IMG/VR virus record: IMGVR_UViG_3300030380_003598
Location: 1-24,121 of that record
From: a virus
DNA length: 24,121 bases
Direction: 5' to 3' (one strand)
Below the pieces are notes generated by a model that saw only the letters and a list, made by a program, of their open reading frames with translations, ran no database searches and was not told the origin of the DNA. Shown one piece after another: positions 1 through 10,139 of this stretch. The position numbers and the translations under genes were made by a program. How positions within the stretch are numbered: the first letter of the stretch is position 1; each line of letters begins with the position of its first letter.

Positions 1-3000
1 TGGGGTGTGGCGGAGGACGCTATTCGCATTCGTGCGTTCAACACCGCTGGTGGCGGCATCCGACCCCTTTCGGACTTCTTCTCTGCGTCTCTGCATCGAG
101 ACTTTGCCATTCAGTCTGCTCACGTTGAGTTTGGCGACATTGAGGAAATCGAAGTTGACAATGGTGGCATTAGCCTCCCCAGCACTTCACGCGCTGCGAC
201 TGACGCCAGCATTGACAACGGTTTGAGGGCAGAGTGTGGGTATTTGCCATTCACCGTTCTGCAAGTCTTCACCAAGAGCAAGGGTAGCAACAGCAATACA
301 GCCTCACCAGTTCTCGTTGACTCTCGCAACAACCCGGTAGACCCTGACGAATGGCACCGTCGACTTATCGGCTACACTTTCACTGCAAACGCGGGGGACC
401 ATGTTCTACCGCGCGTCGACAACCCATCGGTCCTTCTATTGGCTGCCGAAGTGACCAGCGACCCAATTCAACTGACCACGAATCAGGTGTGGCACTTTGC
501 TCAACCTGCCGGTGAAGAAGGCACAAGCATCAGCAGCAAGACCAAGATTGCATCTTTTGGTAGTGTGAGCAACCTGCATGTGCAGAATGGTGACGTCTTG
601 GTGACAAGTCAAAACGGTGCCAACAGCAAGACGCATCTTTCACTGGTGACTGGCACGAAGACCTCAACTTTCCCTGCAAGTGACCCTGCCAGCAACGCTG
701 TAGCGCAGCGCTTTGGTGACACTGCGCGAGCATTCCGCACTGCTGGGAGCCGCGTCTTGGGTAGCGTGTTCTCTCGTCCCATGCTCTTCTTCCGTGGTGG
801 GCGCGACAGCATCGACCACTCAGTGCCACTGTTCTTCGGCGGTGGTTTCAGTGGCGTCACACTCGACATCAACGACGGCACCAAGAACGACTACAGCGAG
901 TTCTTCACTCATCCATACGCGGCTGGACCAACCGGTGTCGCTGGTGTGCAGCACGCCAACGAGTTCCTCTCGTCCTACTCAATGCTCGACTGCAACGCTA
1001 TGATGGCGTTTTTCCCCGGCACCCCGCTTTTGAACCAACATCGCGGCAACATCAATCCGCCGTTCTTCAACTCTGAAAACATGCTAACGCCTGACCTGAA
1101 ACGCGGCACGCAGGGGCATCACAGCGACTACCCTGCCCCGTATTCAAGCGGTGTTAAGGTCCAAGTGCCAATTCCATTGGTGTTGCGTTTCGCACACCCC
1201 ACTGCTCGATACAGCGACCACAGTGGGACCACAGATAGCAAAACCACCTACCTGATTTTCGGTCCCGGTCAAGCCTTCCCATTCACGGCTCAAACCGCTA
1301 CCCCAGACAACAGCAGCGAACCACATCCCGGTCGTGCTTTGACTGTCGGCAACACATGGTCGAAGGTGCCAACACACACCAGCGGTAAGCAATTCCTGCA
1401 CAACCACATTACCAATTCAACCGTCGGTTTCCTTCCCGAACTTCACTCCACGCAGGTCAACCGCTACCGAACACACTGGCGACAAACGATGAACTGGGAG
1501 CCTGCGCAGGGCAAGTCCAATGCCACGCGATTGTTTCAGCGTCCTGAGTCCGGCCGTTTCTATGGTGAGATGTTCACGTCAAACGGCGTGCTCAACAGCA
1601 CCTCACTCGCTGACTACAGAACCGCTCATCCACTTCGGCATGCTGTGTTTATGGGATTCGGTATGGCCAGCAATTCTGATTGGTGTTTCCACATGGACGG
1701 CGGTTATCATCCCGGTGGCTCGTGGTTGGACAATCAACTGACGTTCAATCCACCACACCCCAACGACAACAGCCGCGTAGCAAAAAGCGGCGTGGCTGGT
1801 AACGAACTACACCCAAGCGCATTCCGCGTAGCAGCGCCGTTGGCCAACCGGGTGCTCTACGGCTCATCTGCATCTTTTGCCAGCGACACCATCGAGAGCG
1901 ACGACGTCGAACTCGAATACATCGCTGTCGACGCCACGAAATGTCAGAATGGGGAGGAAATGGCTGCCCTGCTCGGCTCTGCCATCAACTCATTCCCCGG
2001 TGCTGGTGCACTGAAGGCTATGGGTGGGACGTTCCTACCCAGCATGGGGACCAGCAACCGGCAAGACCGCTACGGTTGGGTCGAAGTCACGGGAGTTGTC
2101 GCCTATTTCCTCAGTGGAGAAGACACGGCTGCGAACGTCAAGACCAACGCCATCAAGGACAACTTCATGACGCTGGCCTTTTCCAGTCAGATTTTGGCTG
2201 AGCAAGTTCCTGAAAGCGGTTGGTTGCGAACAAGTGCCGACTTTGACAACGGGGTAGACAGCAACAGCGATTCTGCTGCTTTCGCACCCTATCACAGTCG
2301 AATCGTCAAACTTGACACGAGTTCGAGCCAATACCACGTCACCTTCTATCTCGGTAGCAATCGCATCGCTGGTTCAAAGGCCTTTGAGTCGCTTAAGACG
2401 TGGAAGGACTACCTCGACACAGGTGTTGCTGCAGGCAATGAGGTTGTTCCCAATGTAAGCAGTGCAACCAAGGTCTACGTGTGGACCAAAGCAGGTGTGC
2501 ACCGATGGGACAACTCGGGTCGGCTTGAGGGCTATTCGCAAGTGCACTTCAGCGGCTTGGTCGACGCCATCGACAGAACGCGGCCAGTTGGGCTACCGGG
2601 TTGGCACGGTGAACGCTATTCTTACCTGAACACGTTGGCCGTGTCCGGCGCGTATTCTGCCGGCCTTGGTGCATGGCACCCATCCCTCGGCTTCTCTCCG
2701 TTCGGAGGTAGCATGGGTTGCGCGTCTGTGCTTGGTCACTTGCCTCACATCGCTCCCATGCCCAACAGTCCCGAAAGTGGTTTGCCCAACGACGGGAGCA
2801 ACGGTGCTGCCGACTTCCCCGATGCCGACACACCCAATGGCCCGAACTATGACGCTGACGACGACGGCGACCAATCCTACAGCGCGAGTTTCGTTGACGG
2901 TAGTGGTAACAATAGCCCACCACTCACCACGTTTGACGAAAACGTGCACAAGGACTTACAGCACGCTCAAGGCGTATATGCCCGAGCCATGTTGGTCGTC

Positions 3001-6000
3001 GCTCACGAGTCAGAACTGGCTTTGGTGGCCAAGCGCGACCGTGACGGTATCAAGTGCGTTGGTGACTGGTTGCGCTCCAAAGATGCGAGCAGCATCACGT
3101 TGGCCGGCACAACACGTTGGGACGACCGGATTCACGGTCAGGACCGGTTTATCGCAACAGCAAACGCAGGTCCCAACATTGAGGCTCTCATCGTTGATGA
3201 CACGGCTCTGCCAACGGTAAGCAGCCCTACAGCAGCCAGTGGTTTGGTGGCCTCACCGTTCAACGCTGAGTTCTTCTTGCACACGGCCGTTTCAGCAGAC
3301 ACTGAACTCGAAAATGCCGAGCCGTGCCGCAAACCAACTGGTGACTTGTTCCTCGACATTGACAAGAGCATCGGCTCTTTCTATTCCGCAAGCGCTGGCG
3401 CGCAGCGCAACATCATGGACCATTTCTATGAGGCAGGGAGCAACAACCCAATGGGTGGTTTGTGGGGCGGTAATACGCAGAAAAACTCCTACTGGATGGG
3501 TGACGTCAACGGTTATGAGATGTTCAAGCGTTCGCCGGCCAAGAACTTCAGCATCGAGCACATCGTGTGGAAGCGCATGGACGGAGGTAGCCTGTCGCTA
3601 CCCGCCATGAACGCGCGTGGGCTTGGTGCTGTGCCATGGGTCAGTCGCGTTGACGGTAGCAACGCCTACACGACCGGTGAGAAATTGCTCGGTAACGTGC
3701 GCTTCTCGTTTGAGACGACGAACTCAGCGATGATGCCAATTATGCGAGCGCATGAACTCGGCCATCCTCAATTGGCTGTTGACCCACCTGTCGAACTCCG
3801 TGATGTGTTGGAAATCCCCAACGAAGAAATGCAGTTTGACGACATGGTCGTTGTCGATGACACGGGACAATCGCATACGTTGAACGGTGGTTCACCGCTG
3901 GGTGTCGTCATTCGCGCCTTCCGCTCCAGCGGTGAACGACTCGCAAGTGGCCTCGCCCCATCTGTTGCAGGTGCTGGGCTTGAGCCAAACATGACCATCC
4001 GGCTACCCGACTCCAACGCGATTCCCGGCAACATTCTTGTTCGCAGTGGTTTTGACCGTGTGCAAGCCTATCAGACAGAAACCATGGGCGACGGGGGTAT
4101 GATGAGCAACCCACAGCGCCTCGGTCAACTGTTTGATGGTTTGACTGGGCCGTTCGGCGCACCTGTGTTGTCTGAAGCAGGGTGGGAACACATCGACAAG
4201 GCAGGATTGGACAGCACCAGCAGCAAATGGGATGCAGCGACGAGCGACAAACCTCTGAGCAGCGCGTATGAACTTCACGACCGCACTCTGTTTTTCCACG
4301 TCACGAAGATGGGACACAGTCACACCGACCGCTACCCAACGACCTACACGCACAGCGGAGGTCTGCAAAATCAAGCGCTAACGGTGTCTTCGTATGCGAG
4401 CAGCACTGCGATTTTGACCGCGTCCGCATCAATCACGACTGCGATTTTTGACGCCGACTTCGCCACGAAGGAAGTCATGGACGAAGGGTCGGGTAAGCGA
4501 CGTAGGTTCCTACGTCTCGCCACCGCAACAGACAGCGTCGTCGTTTCCTACACAGGCATCAGTGGGGCTACGTTCACAGGAGTGGTTGGTGACATTGACT
4601 TCGACCAGTTCTTGCTCGACAACCCACCCGCTTCGTCCACCATCAACGTCACTCCGTCCTATTACGTGCCTGCTGGTAGCACCCGTTTCTTTGCAGCACG
4701 ACGTTTGCGTGACCACGCGGAGGTCAGCGGTAACAGCCCCGACATGGCGCACACGCACTACTTGAACGGGAACGCTGACACGACAGGCTATGCCCGCTAT
4801 AGCGTGCCGCGTATGACCCCCATGCCCTACCCACGTATGGGCCACCATTTCGTCAACGCCACCATGCCGATGCTACCCGGACACTGGGCACACCCTGCCT
4901 ATCAGGGCCTCTATTCAGGACATGAAGCGGAGCGACGTGCAACGTTGCGCGACCCTGACTACATTCGTCTGTTGGACCATACCGACCTTGACGACGCCAC
5001 CTTCGACAGCAACGTCTCAGACTACCTCCACCCCCTCAATCCGCAAATCCGCATTGGAAGCCTGACCGCTACACCAAGCGGACCCAGCGATATTCACGGT
5101 GGTGCCTTCACTTTGATGTTTGAGACGAAGGTGCGCTTCGACGGCTACGGTGTTCTTGCCTCAAAGGGCACGGCAGGGGACATGAACAAGTTAGGAGGTC
5201 ACTCGATTGTGTTGGAGGCTGGTGGAAACTACACGCAAGACGGTCACTTCCCTGACCCCGCTGAGGTCGGTGCCTACCAGATTGTCATTCAACCCAATCT
5301 ACACGAGACACAGATTGCTGGTTTCCATCACAACAACAGCACGACTACCGCTTTGCCAAACGGTAGCAAGCGTGCGCTCACAGCCCAGCAGATTCACCTC
5401 GTGGTCGGTATCAAATATGACAGTGAGCGAGGTGGCTCGCCCATTGGTGGAGCAACGCTAATTCTTGCCGAGGCGACGTTGGCTGACGTGAGAGGTTGTG
5501 AAATCTTCGTGAATGAGGTCATCCTCGACCACGACCCCGACCACGGTAGTCACTTCACAAACATCCCACCGATGCTGCTCTATAACCCACTGGGTGTTCA
5601 GGGCAGCGAATCCCCGACATTCACACGTCGAACTCAACCGTATCATCCGGGCATGTTTGAGGACAGCACGCCCGGACACACGCTAAACATCCCGTGGTGG
5701 AGCATTTTCCACAAAGTGGCACCTGACGACTCCTCGTCTACCGGTTTCAGGCATTTGGCGCTTTATCGCATTGACAACTTCTACCAGTTCTGCCGAGCGT
5801 CATCGGGCGCAGTGGCAGCACAACTGACGCTGGCTGGCTATCCCTCCATCAGTCCCGACATCTATTCTGACGTGATGGCTAACGTCTCACTCAGTCCTAA
5901 GTGCACCGTTACCGGTAGCGGCTCGGGCTACATCGAGGTTGACGATGCGTCGTTCTTCCCGAACAAACCAGCCTATGGGGAGCGTCTGCACTACGTTGAC

Positions 6001-8925
6001 GCAAGTGGGAATGACAAGTTCATCACCTACACTCAACGTAGCGGCACGACGGCGAATGCGGCGACGATGAACCAACCTGACCGCTTCGTCACCAGTGCAA
6101 GTTCACCCGGTGACGGAACGGTTCTGCGGTTGACGCGACCTTACAGTGAGCGCATGACCGACACGCTGTTCACTCATTCCAAGAGCAGTGTGTTGACGCG
6201 CATCATGCCGCAAATGTTGCCGGGTTCACGCGACACGAACAGCCTCTATACGGCTGACGCGTTCTTGTGCATGTGGCACCACAACCTCGGTCGTCCTCAC
6301 ACGTTCTATTCCGACAGTCCGAGGACATGGGGTGGCACAACAACAGACCGCGCTATCAACAAAGCAGCGTATAACGGCATGCCCGAGCACTTCGAGACTG
6401 TCCATTACCACGCGGTGAACTACGCGGCAAGCCATGGCCCGTTCCATCTTGACTTCAAGACGCCCAAACCCGCGCAGCACTTGTCAGGCACCTTCAGTTC
6501 GGTCAGCGGTTCACCCTCTACACTGGTGTTTGGTGCAGACGTTTCAGGCGACGGTTTGGTCGGTAAGGTGCTGTTCACCGATGGGCGAGTCATTGGAACG
6601 GTTGCATCTGTTTCAACCACCGACGTCACGTTGACCGGTGACATCCTCTACACCCCCGCTGCTTCAACGACCGTCTACGTCGGTGCAGATGGTTCGGTTG
6701 ACACGGCGGCCAACATTCACGCCATGACCGGTTATCAGGCTCAGGGTGGCACTTCAACGATGCTGACTCATTACTGGCCGTGCGGTAGTCGAGGTGGGCC
6801 GCTGGTCAGCCGACTCGACGGCTATGCGGCTTGGGCTGCCGGGTGGCATGTGCCTCGCCAATATTCATCCGGTGGCGGTAAGCACTGGGTCGATGATGAC
6901 GACAGCGGCTCATATTCTGTTTCAAGCGGCTTGAGTGACGGCTCGTTGGTTGCGTCTCGCACCTATCCGTTTGGCTATCGCTTTGGCCTACGCCAACCGT
7001 GGAATCGACCGCAGTGGGGCTTCTACGGTATGCGTGCACATCGTGAGGAGGGCCTGTTCAGTGGCTCACCAGCCAACGCCAATTATGCTGTGGGTAATGG
7101 CACTGGACCATTGGTCGCGTATGAGACTCAGACGTTGATTGCGAAGGGTGGAAGCAACAGCGACCAAACGCTGAAGCCGACATACGCCGGTATCATGGAG
7201 CGACAGACCAACTTCAGTGCCATGCTCGGTCCCGACAAGGCTGAGTGGCAGGTTCGCTACAGTGACGGTCGCCGCATGACTCGCTCATTCGGTTGCCCTG
7301 TGCGCACCATTCGCAACGGTAGCGGCGCTCCGCGCGATTGGTGGGGTGACAGTGCCGGTTTGGGCATCTCCACGATTGATGCTGCTGTCGGGTATTACCT
7401 CGTTGACTGGTGGGGCAACACGCGTGGTGAAGACATTCGACGTGCCCCGGTGCGAGGCTTTGGTATTCGCCCAGCATGGGACGCGGGTGATGCGTATGAG
7501 TATGACCGCACCAACGGCCGCACGCCCTACGCTCGGCTCTATAACAACGGCAAACCGATTGTCAACCTCAAGGGTATTGCTGACAGCAGCGGTGACGTGC
7601 TGAGCAGTCCTACCGCCGTCGTGCCTCGCTTTGGCGGTCGAGTCAACAACACCAACAACAAAAGCACAACAACGCTGGTTGACGTTTTCGCTCCCACCAA
7701 CGCACTACGCGTGGGTGATATGGGTGGTGGTCGTGGTGTCCGTTATCCAACGCAGTTTAACGAAGACGTGCTGGTCGAAATCAGCGACGTGTATCAAGCG
7801 TCAGGTGTTGTCTTGTCAGGTAACACTGCTGAGCCTGCCTTTGGTCAAGGACTCATCCGTCCGCTTGACAGCGTGGTGCAACCTGACGAAATCAAGCGCG
7901 GCATCAGCCGTCGTCTTGGTGTTGACGAGGATGGTTTGCTGAAACCCGATGCCGTCGTCAGCGACCGAGTCGAAAGCGTCACTGGCACCAGCGTCCACAA
8001 GGATGCGGTGTCGCGCTCATCTCCTCGCATCGGTATTGACGGTGAGACGACTGAATCGCTGTTCAACGGTGTTTCGACAGACATGGTCGCCATTAACAGC
8101 GAAGCCCACAGCCTACACACTGACCTCGGCGTGGGGCAGCGAATTGTGCTTGAAGGCGGTATGCAGGCTGGCTCACAGACGCTTGGCGACTATGACCTGA
8201 CGGCTCTGTCCTTCGCTGGTCAACCGCATGGTGGTGTCATGCGATTTACGCACACAAGCAACATCAAACCAAGTGGCGGCACCTATGTCCTTGAGTCGCG
8301 CTCTTTCGCTGCGCCGTTTGATGACACAGGATGGGGACGCTCAGGCTCCGGTAGCACCAGCAACCCGTTCCAAACCACAACTGCGACGTCTGCTCCGCAC
8401 AACCTGACAGCCACCAAGGTCACGTTCATGCTGCGCCCAGTTCGACTGCTTGACAACCAACACGTTGCTGTCTTCCGTAGTCCACGTAATCTCGGCGGCT
8501 CGACACCTCAAGACGGCGGCACGGCTTACGGCGCGACTGCGGGTGGAAAATATGGTCTGTTCACGTATGAGGCGACGGACGCGACATCAACGAACTACGT
8601 GCGCACGACCATGCCTGACGGTGACGCTCCGTATCACCCGGTCTACTTGATGGAGAGTAGTAGCGACACGGTGCCTGTCTCCAAGGGTCCGAAACTACCG
8701 GGCACTGCTGTCGCTGGTTTTGACAGCGACTCGCTCAAGAGCGTGGTCACACGACTCGTTGTCAGTGAGAACACGCTACAGCACTTCCGTAGCGACGCAC
8801 CTCGTCGCAGCCTTTCCAAGAAGGACTTCTCAGTCAAGCCTCGGTTCAGTCAATCGTTGCACAGCAAGGGGCATAAAGGAGATGTGGACTACGGTGCATC
8901 AGACCACAGCGGTGACGCATCATGA
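1..8925 (+). CDS. Giant virion-type protein, 5' end outside the window
   Basis: One reading frame stays open from base 1 to a TGA at 8923-8925, so at least 2,974 residues. It runs off the left edge; a GTG at 7 is in frame, but nothing shows it is the true start, so I treat the gene as 5'-partial. Numbering here is from that GTG. The protein is rich in Gly, Ser, Thr, Asn, Asp, His and Trp, with no clear membrane segment or enzyme core. Visible pieces are an Asp-rich patch at about 939-958 (DADDDGD, possibly calcium-binding), a LamG/concanavalin-like beta region at about 1694-1865 (FTLMFE, LASKG, EIFVNE), and two short beta modules of the kind seen in phage fibres at about 1975-2046 (YIEVDDASFFP) and 2163-2229 (GKVLFTDGRVIGTVASV). 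It overlaps the next gene by ATGA and shares the strand with tail genes. I infer a giant tail, tip or surface-binding protein. A cell-surface adhesin is the alternative, but the neighbours argue against it. Confidence 0.7.
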   Translation, partial: WGVAEDAIRIRAFNTAGGGIRPLSDFFSASLHRDFAIQSAHVEFGDIEEIEVDNGGISLPSTSRAATDASIDNGLRAECGYLPFTVLQVFTKSKGSNSNTASPVLVDSRNNPVDPDEWHRRLIGYTFTANAGDHVLPRVDNPSVLLLAAEVTSDPIQLTTNQVWHFAQPAGEEGTSISSKTKIASFGSVSNLHVQNGDVLVTSQNGANSKTHLSLVTGTKTSTFPASDPASNAVAQRFGDTARAFRTAGSRVLGSVFSRPMLFFRGGRDSIDHSVPLFFGGGFSGVTLDINDGTKNDYSEFFTHPYAAGPTGVAGVQHANEFLSSYSMLDCNAMMAFFPGTPLLNQHRGNINPPFFNSENMLTPDLKRGTQGHHSDYPAPYSSGVKVQVPIPLVLRFAHPTARYSDHSGTTDSKTTYLIFGPGQAFPFTAQTATPDNSSEPHPGRALTVGNTWSKVPTHTSGKQFLHNHITNSTVGFLPELHSTQVNRYRTHWRQTMNWEPAQGKSNATRLFQRPESGRFYGEMFTSNGVLNSTSLADYRTAHPLRHAVFMGFGMASNSDWCFHMDGGYHPGGSWLDNQLTFNPPHPNDNSRVAKSGVAGNELHPSAFRVAAPLANRVLYGSSASFASDTIESDDVELEYIAVDATKCQNGEEMAALLGSAINSFPGAGALKAMGGTFLPSMGTSNRQDRYGWVEVTGVVAYFLSGEDTAANVKTNAIKDNFMTLAFSSQILAEQVPESGWLRTSADFDNGVDSNSDSAAFAPYHSRIVKLDTSSSQYHVTFYLGSNRIAGSKAFESLKTWKDYLDTGVAAGNEVVPNVSSATKVYVWTKAGVHRWDNSGRLEGYSQVHFSGLVDAIDRTRPVGLPGWHGERYSYLNTLAVSGAYSAGLGAWHPSLGFSPFGGSMGCASVLGHLPHIAPMPNSPESGLPNDGSNGAADFPDADTPNGPNYDADDDGDQSYSASFVDGSGNNSPPLTTFDENVHKDLQHAQGVYARAMLVVAHESELALVAKRDRDGIKCVGDWLRSKDASSITLAGTTRWDDRIHGQDRFIATANAGPNIEALIVDDTALPTVSSPTAASGLVASPFNAEFFLHTAVSADTELENAEPCRKPTGDLFLDIDKSIGSFYSASAGAQRNIMDHFYEAGSNNPMGGLWGGNTQKNSYWMGDVNGYEMFKRSPAKNFSIEHIVWKRMDGGSLSLPAMNARGLGAVPWVSRVDGSNAYTTGEKLLGNVRFSFETTNSAMMPIMRAHELGHPQLAVDPPVELRDVLEIPNEEMQFDDMVVVDDTGQSHTLNGGSPLGVVIRAFRSSGERLASGLAPSVAGAGLEPNMTIRLPDSNAIPGNILVRSGFDRVQAYQTETMGDGGMMSNPQRLGQLFDGLTGPFGAPVLSEAGWEHIDKAGLDSTSSKWDAATSDKPLSSAYELHDRTLFFHVTKMGHSHTDRYPTTYTHSGGLQNQALTVSSYASSTAILTASASITTAIFDADFATKEVMDEGSGKRRRFLRLATATDSVVVSYTGISGATFTGVVGDIDFDQFLLDNPPASSTINVTPSYYVPAGSTRFFAARRLRDHAEVSGNSPDMAHTHYLNGNADTTGYARYSVPRMTPMPYPRMGHHFVNATMPMLPGHWAHPAYQGLYSGHEAERRATLRDPDYIRLLDHTDLDDATFDSNVSDYLHPLNPQIRIGSLTATPSGPSDIHGGAFTLMFETKVRFDGYGVLASKGTAGDMNKLGGHSIVLEAGGNYTQDGHFPDPAEVGAYQIVIQPNLHETQIAGFHHNNSTTTALPNGSKRALTAQQIHLVVGIKYDSERGGSPIGGATLILAEATLADVRGCEIFVNEVILDHDPDHGSHFTNIPPMLLYNPLGVQGSESPTFTRRTQPYHPGMFEDSTPGHTLNIPWWSIFHKVAPDDSSSTGFRHLALYRIDNFYQFCRASSGAVAAQLTLAGYPSISPDIYSDVMANVSLSPKCTVTGSGSGYIEVDDASFFPNKPAYGERLHYVDASGNDKFITYTQRSGTTANAATMNQPDRFVTSASSPGDGTVLRLTRPYSERMTDTLFTHSKSSVLTRIMPQMLPGSRDTNSLYTADAFLCMWHHNLGRPHTFYSDSPRTWGGTTTDRAINKAAYNGMPEHFETVHYHAVNYAASHGPFHLDFKTPKPAQHLSGTFSSVSGSPSTLVFGADVSGDGLVGKVLFTDGRVIGTVASVSTTDVTLTGDILYTPAASTTVYVGADGSVDTAANIHAMTGYQAQGGTSTMLTHYWPCGSRGGPLVSRLDGYAAWAAGWHVPRQYSSGGGKHWVDDDDSGSYSVSSGLSDGSLVASRTYPFGYRFGLRQPWNRPQWGFYGMRAHREEGLFSGSPANANYAVGNGTGPLVAYETQTLIAKGGSNSDQTLKPTYAGIMERQTNFSAMLGPDKAEWQVRYSDGRRMTRSFGCPVRTIRNGSGAPRDWWGDSAGLGISTIDAAVGYYLVDWWGNTRGEDIRRAPVRGFGIRPAWDAGDAYEYDRTNGRTPYARLYNNGKPIVNLKGIADSSGDVLSSPTAVVPRFGGRVNNTNNKSTTTLVDVFAPTNALRVGDMGGGRGVRYPTQFNEDVLVEISDVYQASGVVLSGNTAEPAFGQGLIRPLDSVVQPDEIKRGISRRLGVDEDGLLKPDAVVSDRVESVTGTSVHKDAVSRSSPRIGIDGETTESLFNGVSTDMVAINSEAHSLHTDLGVGQRIVLEGGMQAGSQTLGDYDLTALSFAGQPHGGVMRFTHTSNIKPSGGTYVLESRSFAAPFDDTGWGRSGSGSTSNPFQTTTATSAPHNLTATKVTFMLRPVRLLDNQHVAVFRSPRNLGGSTPQDGGTAYGATAGGKYGLFTYEATDATSTNYVRTTMPDGDAPYHPVYLMESSSDTVPVSKGPKLPGTAVAGFDSDSLKSVVTRLVVSENTLQHFRSDAPRRSLSKKDFSVKPRFSQSLHSKGHKGDVDYGASDHSGDAS

Positions 8926-10139
8926 GTCAAGAACCCATGACCGATGCTGAATATCAGCAGTGGTTGCAGGGGCAAATTGCCTCTACCATGCGGCCGGGGT
9001 TCCAAATGCGTGAGGGCCAGCAATTAACGCTCAATGATTTGTTTGGTGTGCAACCGGCTGACGACAATTTCAATCTGAGAACATTTGCGAGTGGGGAAAA
9101 TCCTAACGCGTGGTGGTTTGACAACCGACCTCCTAACGCTCAGAGTTCGCGAGGACCTACCGACCACAGGGGGAAAATCGCACAAGCCATGCGGTCCTCC
9201 ATGTATGCTGAAAACGCCACAAGAGTGCCCACCGCTCAACCAGTGGAAAACACGCGCAGACCCGTCGCCATTGTGGAGCGCAGAACCCCGAAAACACTCA
9301 GCCCCCGTGACCATGACGGTGTGAGGCATGCTTGGAATCCTGACCAATACATTAGGAGTTTCAGACTGGTGGACGATGATGGAAAAACGCTGTCTGTTAT
9401 TGATGATGGTGGGTATAGGCAACCGGGACGCGGACATCAAGAAGCGATTCGGGGCTTTAGCGGTCAAACGTTTGGTCCCATGCGTAGAGGCCACTACCGC
9501 AATTTGATGGAAGGTTTGATTCGTCACGGACTCAATGTTCGCTCAAATGACCGCAACTCGATGTCGCATCCGTTCCACACCAAGTTGCAGCGAACACTCC
9601 CTCCTGACATGACCGTTGAAGCGAGAATGTTTCGCGGCGACGGAGATGTCGAACACTATGATGAAGGAGAATATGACCCTTCAGATGTAAGCACAGATGA
9701 CGTTTTGCTCTATGAACGAATCATCCCATCCTCACCTGAAAACTGGGGCGACCTGAGCGGCCCAACACGCAGCCAATTCCCGCTCTTTGTGCAACACAGA
9801 GAGCGTCCGCCTTATCATGAGCACCCCGAGTCGGAGAAATCGCAACAAACGCAGTTGTTTGCCCCGAGACGACCAATCGGCGTATCACCGTCTACGTGGG
9901 CGGCCACAAATCGAACTGAGCGTAGGAAACAGGCTGAGCGCGATTTGAGAGAGCGCATGGACAGATGGTTTAGCCGGCAACAGCAGGGGGAGCAGGCGCT
10001 ACGGCAGGGCGGCGTCTCGCTGGACGAAACATTGGATTTGGGTCTGTTGCCCGGAATAAGCCAACCACCGATGCCTCGAATGGAGTATGAAACAAACCCT
10101 CGCTTCGTAGGTGTTAAATCTACACCTGATGTGATGTGA
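8922..10139 (+). CDS. Hypothetical 405-residue protein of the virion block
   Basis: The ATG at 8922 overlaps the stop of the giant gene by ATGA, which suggests coupled translation. The product is hydrophilic and looks disordered over the first 130 residues and again near the C-terminus, which is rich in Arg, Gln and Pro. I see no signal peptide or membrane segment. A more ordered core lies at about 140-270. Residues 189-226 (RGHYRNLMEGLIRHG, then SNDRNSMSHPFHTKL) resemble the end of a GNAT acetyltransferase-like fold, where a helix is followed by a strand and an S-D-x-x-S-like segment, but the acetyl-CoA loop R/Q-x-x-G-x-G/A is not evident. Acidic residues cluster at 240-260. I do not recognise the family. 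Its place between the giant protein and the lyase/tail hub suggests a virion or assembly role, which is inference only. Confidence 0.75.
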   Translation: MSQEPMTDAEYQQWLQGQIASTMRPGFQMREGQQLTLNDLFGVQPADDNFNLRTFASGENPNAWWFDNRPPNAQSSRGPTDHRGKIAQAMRSSMYAENATRVPTAQPVENTRRPVAIVERRTPKTLSPRDHDGVRHAWNPDQYIRSFRLVDDDGKTLSVIDDGGYRQPGRGHQEAIRGFSGQTFGPMRRGHYRNLMEGLIRHGLNVRSNDRNSMSHPFHTKLQRTLPPDMTVEARMFRGDGDVEHYDEGEYDPSDVSTDDVLLYERIIPSSPENWGDLSGPTRSQFPLFVQHRERPPYHEHPESEKSQQTQLFAPRRPIGVSPSTWAATNRTERRKQAERDLRERMDRWFSRQQQGEQALRQGGVSLDETLDLGLLPGISQPPMPRMEYETNPRFVGVKSTPDVM

